64,000 nucleotides of DNA from Odontesthes bonariensis (lineage: Eukaryota; Chordata; Actinopteri; Atheriniformes; Atherinopsidae), in assembly GCF_027942865.1 (NCBI RefSeq), contig NC_134524.1, positions 20,947,536-21,011,535 of the forward strand. The letters are read 5' to 3'. This document shows positions 62,239-64,000 of the stretch, piece after piece. Made by a program: the position numbers and the translations under genes. Each line of letters begins with the position of its first letter. Within the stretch, counting starts at the first letter, position 1. The notes under the pieces are model-generated. The model saw nothing but the letters and a program-made list of their open reading frames with translations, searched no databases and had not been told where the DNA came from.

Positions 62239-63316
62239 CTAGGGATGTCCCGATCCGATCACGTGGTTTCAGACTCGATCGGAATCAGACGTTTCATCCC
62301 GATCAGGGATCGGATATATAGCCTATATATACACATGTACATTTATTCACAATATTTTATTTATTTTTTAAAAATCAGAACTATAATATTTCAAAACAAA
62401 TAGGAAAAAATAACAGCTTAGTATCTACTGTAATGTGGCGGTACAGAGTCAGACCGTCTCAACTCCACACAGAATCAACGCACGGCAACGCAAGGCAACG
62501 CAAGGCAACGCAAGGCAACGCAAGGCAACGCAAGGCAAAGCACGGCAACGCACGGCAACGCACGGCAACGCACGGCAACGCACGGCAACGCACGGCAACG
62601 CAAGGCAACGCAAGGAAAGCACGGCAACGCAAGGCAACGCACAGCAACGCACGGCAACGCACGGCAACGCACGGCAACGCACGGCAACGCACGGCAACGC
62701 ACGGCAACAGCTTGAGGCTGGGGGGCGCGAATTTCTGCGGTGTGGAGGTATTTTAAAGTGGATGACAAAAATGTTGCCATTCCAAACTGTGAGATATGCA
62801 AACTTGGGATTTTAAAGAGGTGGCGAGGACATGGCTAACATCCTTGATGAGAACAGGAACAGGCTCAAACCTGACAAGGTAGAGATGTTGGTGATGTTGG
62901 AAGCCAGAGCAGGAGAGTAGGAATTAGGAGTGCAGTTAAAGCACATTACTGGCCTTACTTTACAACACTTTGCCACTTTAATTTGCTTATTTGTTTACAT
63001 GCCTGCCAGGTATTTCAAGTAGAGCTGCTGCTCGTTTTTATTTATAAACATTGTTGCACTAAACTCCAATGTGAAGAATTTGTATATTACTTGATTACTT
63101 TTTTTGTTCAAGCTACCTCACAGAAGTGCTCTGTTTATAAGTGTTAAATGATAAAATAAGGTGAATAAAATAATAATCAGGGACATCCTGGATCTGTTTC
63201 TTTGCCGTTATTCATTTTTTTTATGTACTGTAGAAGTATCGGATCAGGACTCGGTTATTGGCAGATACTCAAAATCAAATGACTCGGAGGCAAAAAAACC
63301 TGATCGTGACATCCCT
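62239..63316. mobile_element. Non-autonomous hAT element
   Basis: The ends AGGGATGTCCCGATC (62241-62255) and GATCGTGACATCCCT (63302-63316) are inverted copies differing at one base. The octamer ATAAAGAA flanks both sides (62231-62238 and 63317-63324), a perfect 8-base target duplication. No transposase is present; the interior is partly taken up by a 10-bp minisatellite. It lies in an slc12a6 intron. Confidence 0.85.
62478..62708. repeat. 10-bp minisatellite, about 23 units
   Basis: The unit is GGCAACGCAM, with the last base A in a first block and mostly C in the following blocks, plus one shortened unit near 62,610-62,620 (GGAAAGCAC) that shifts the register. Because 10 is not a multiple of 3, all frames stay open on both strands and give spurious reading frames. 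Confidence 0.95.
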
Positions 63317-63324
63317 ATAAAGAA

Positions 63325-64000
63325 ATGAAATCTTCCAATGAATGGCAATTTCAATTCTCTCAGACAGATCTGCCGCTCACTTGTAATGAATGTACAGCTT
63401 TGTGAGGGAAGAGACAGAAAAAAAAAAAAAGGAAAAAAAAAAAGGTTGACCGTCAAACTGCAAAACTCCATCCATCATATCTATAATATGCAATCAGAGA
63501 ATAGATTCCAAATGAGGTCCACTCTTTTTCTGAAGGGTTCCCACTACTCCCGCAGAAGGTCAGAGGTGTGCATTGGGGCTAAAAACTGCTTCTACTTCGC
63601 ACTCTACTACCGACTACTTACGTCATCAAAACTCCAGCGTACCCTCTGAGGGGACCAGCGGCAAAAGGAGATGACATGAATTTTGATTAAAGAAAAAAAA
63701 AAAAAAAAAAAAAAGCTGAATAGGACTTGCTGTCCTTGTGTTCAACTTTTTTTGGGGGGAAGGGGGGGTTGGATTCTTCAAGGAGATTGTCCCAAGTGGG
63801 TTTGAAGTCCTTGAATTTGATTGTTAGTTACACAAGAACACCTTGCAATGTCAGCCGCGTCCTTTCATGCGTCTCTGACTGATGACCGAACACAAACTGA
63901 TGTTATGTGGAAACCATGGGGGGGAACAAGGACTTAGGAGCCGATTTAAAGAAAATTAACCCCTTATCTTGTCAATTTAGACAATTTTTACCTTAAATCA
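63325..64000. other. slc12a6 intron sequence to the window edge
   Basis: I found no exon matching a KCC protein here. It contains A-rich runs at 63,420-63,445 and 63,690-63,715. A short segment at 63,627-63,650 has splice-like borders but no KCC match. Confidence 0.4.

Noticed and set aside
62478-62708. Regular short repeats resembling a CRISPR array
   Set aside because: Units are directly adjacent with no unique spacers, and the setting is a vertebrate intron.
62433-62815. Repetitive open frames of 107-126 codons on both strands
   Set aside because: A 10-bp unit without stops keeps all frames open. The peptide repeats are artefacts of the minisatellite.
63627-63650. Possible 24-base exon of slc12a6 (acceptor CCCCTCAG, donor GTAAGTAG)
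   Set aside because: Translation in any phase does not match the KCC residues expected before AQLVKDRN.

Overview
The window reads as nuclear DNA of a teleost fish. Genes are split by GT-AG introns, the three housekeeping genes match vertebrate families almost residue for residue, and introns and spacers are packed with fish-type DNA transposons (hAT, PIF/Harbinger, TTAA-target MITEs, Tc1), LINE tails, a tRNA-derived SINE and microsatellites. All five substantial genes lie on the minus strand, so the window is read from right to left. Exon coordinates come from reading splice sites and checking that phases add up; no alignment or transcript was available.

Layout. 1-7,400: a TRIM RING fragment, a 3.5-kb PIF/Harbinger transposon carrying both of its usual genes in decayed form, and an interspersed repeat. 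7,825-11,666: a nest of transposons, hAT within hAT, with a LINE piece and a SINE. 12,126-24,934: a tandem pair of secreted lectin genes. The downstream gene (12,126-20,255) assembles with consistent phase into 601 residues: signal peptide, two F-type lectin (fucolectin) domains, two C-type lectin domains and a tail. Its upstream neighbour (22,367-24,934) has the same leader, two C-type lectin domains and tail but no F-type domains, and carries an apparent one-base deletion near its 3' end. 29,032-41,601: complete supt16h, the large subunit of the FACT histone chaperone, 24 coding exons and 1,029 residues. 44,956-53,383: complete tox4, an HMG-box protein, 9 coding exons and 661 residues. 59,829-61,578: the last three coding exons of a K-Cl cotransporter, best matched to slc12a6 (KCC3); the rest lies beyond the right edge.

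How they relate. supt16h and tox4 are chromatin and transcription genes and slc12a6 is a membrane transporter; nothing suggests they act together. The lectin pair looks like a local immune-type cluster grown by tandem duplication and exon shuffling: every domain module in it is bounded by phase-1 introns. The points most worth following are the F-type/C-type lectin chimera, the frameshift in its neighbour, a P2X7-like cytoplasmic domain gene carried in nested transposons and split by an internal inversion (29,901-30,343), and two long foldback sequences in introns (35,885-36,475 and 48,197-48,510).
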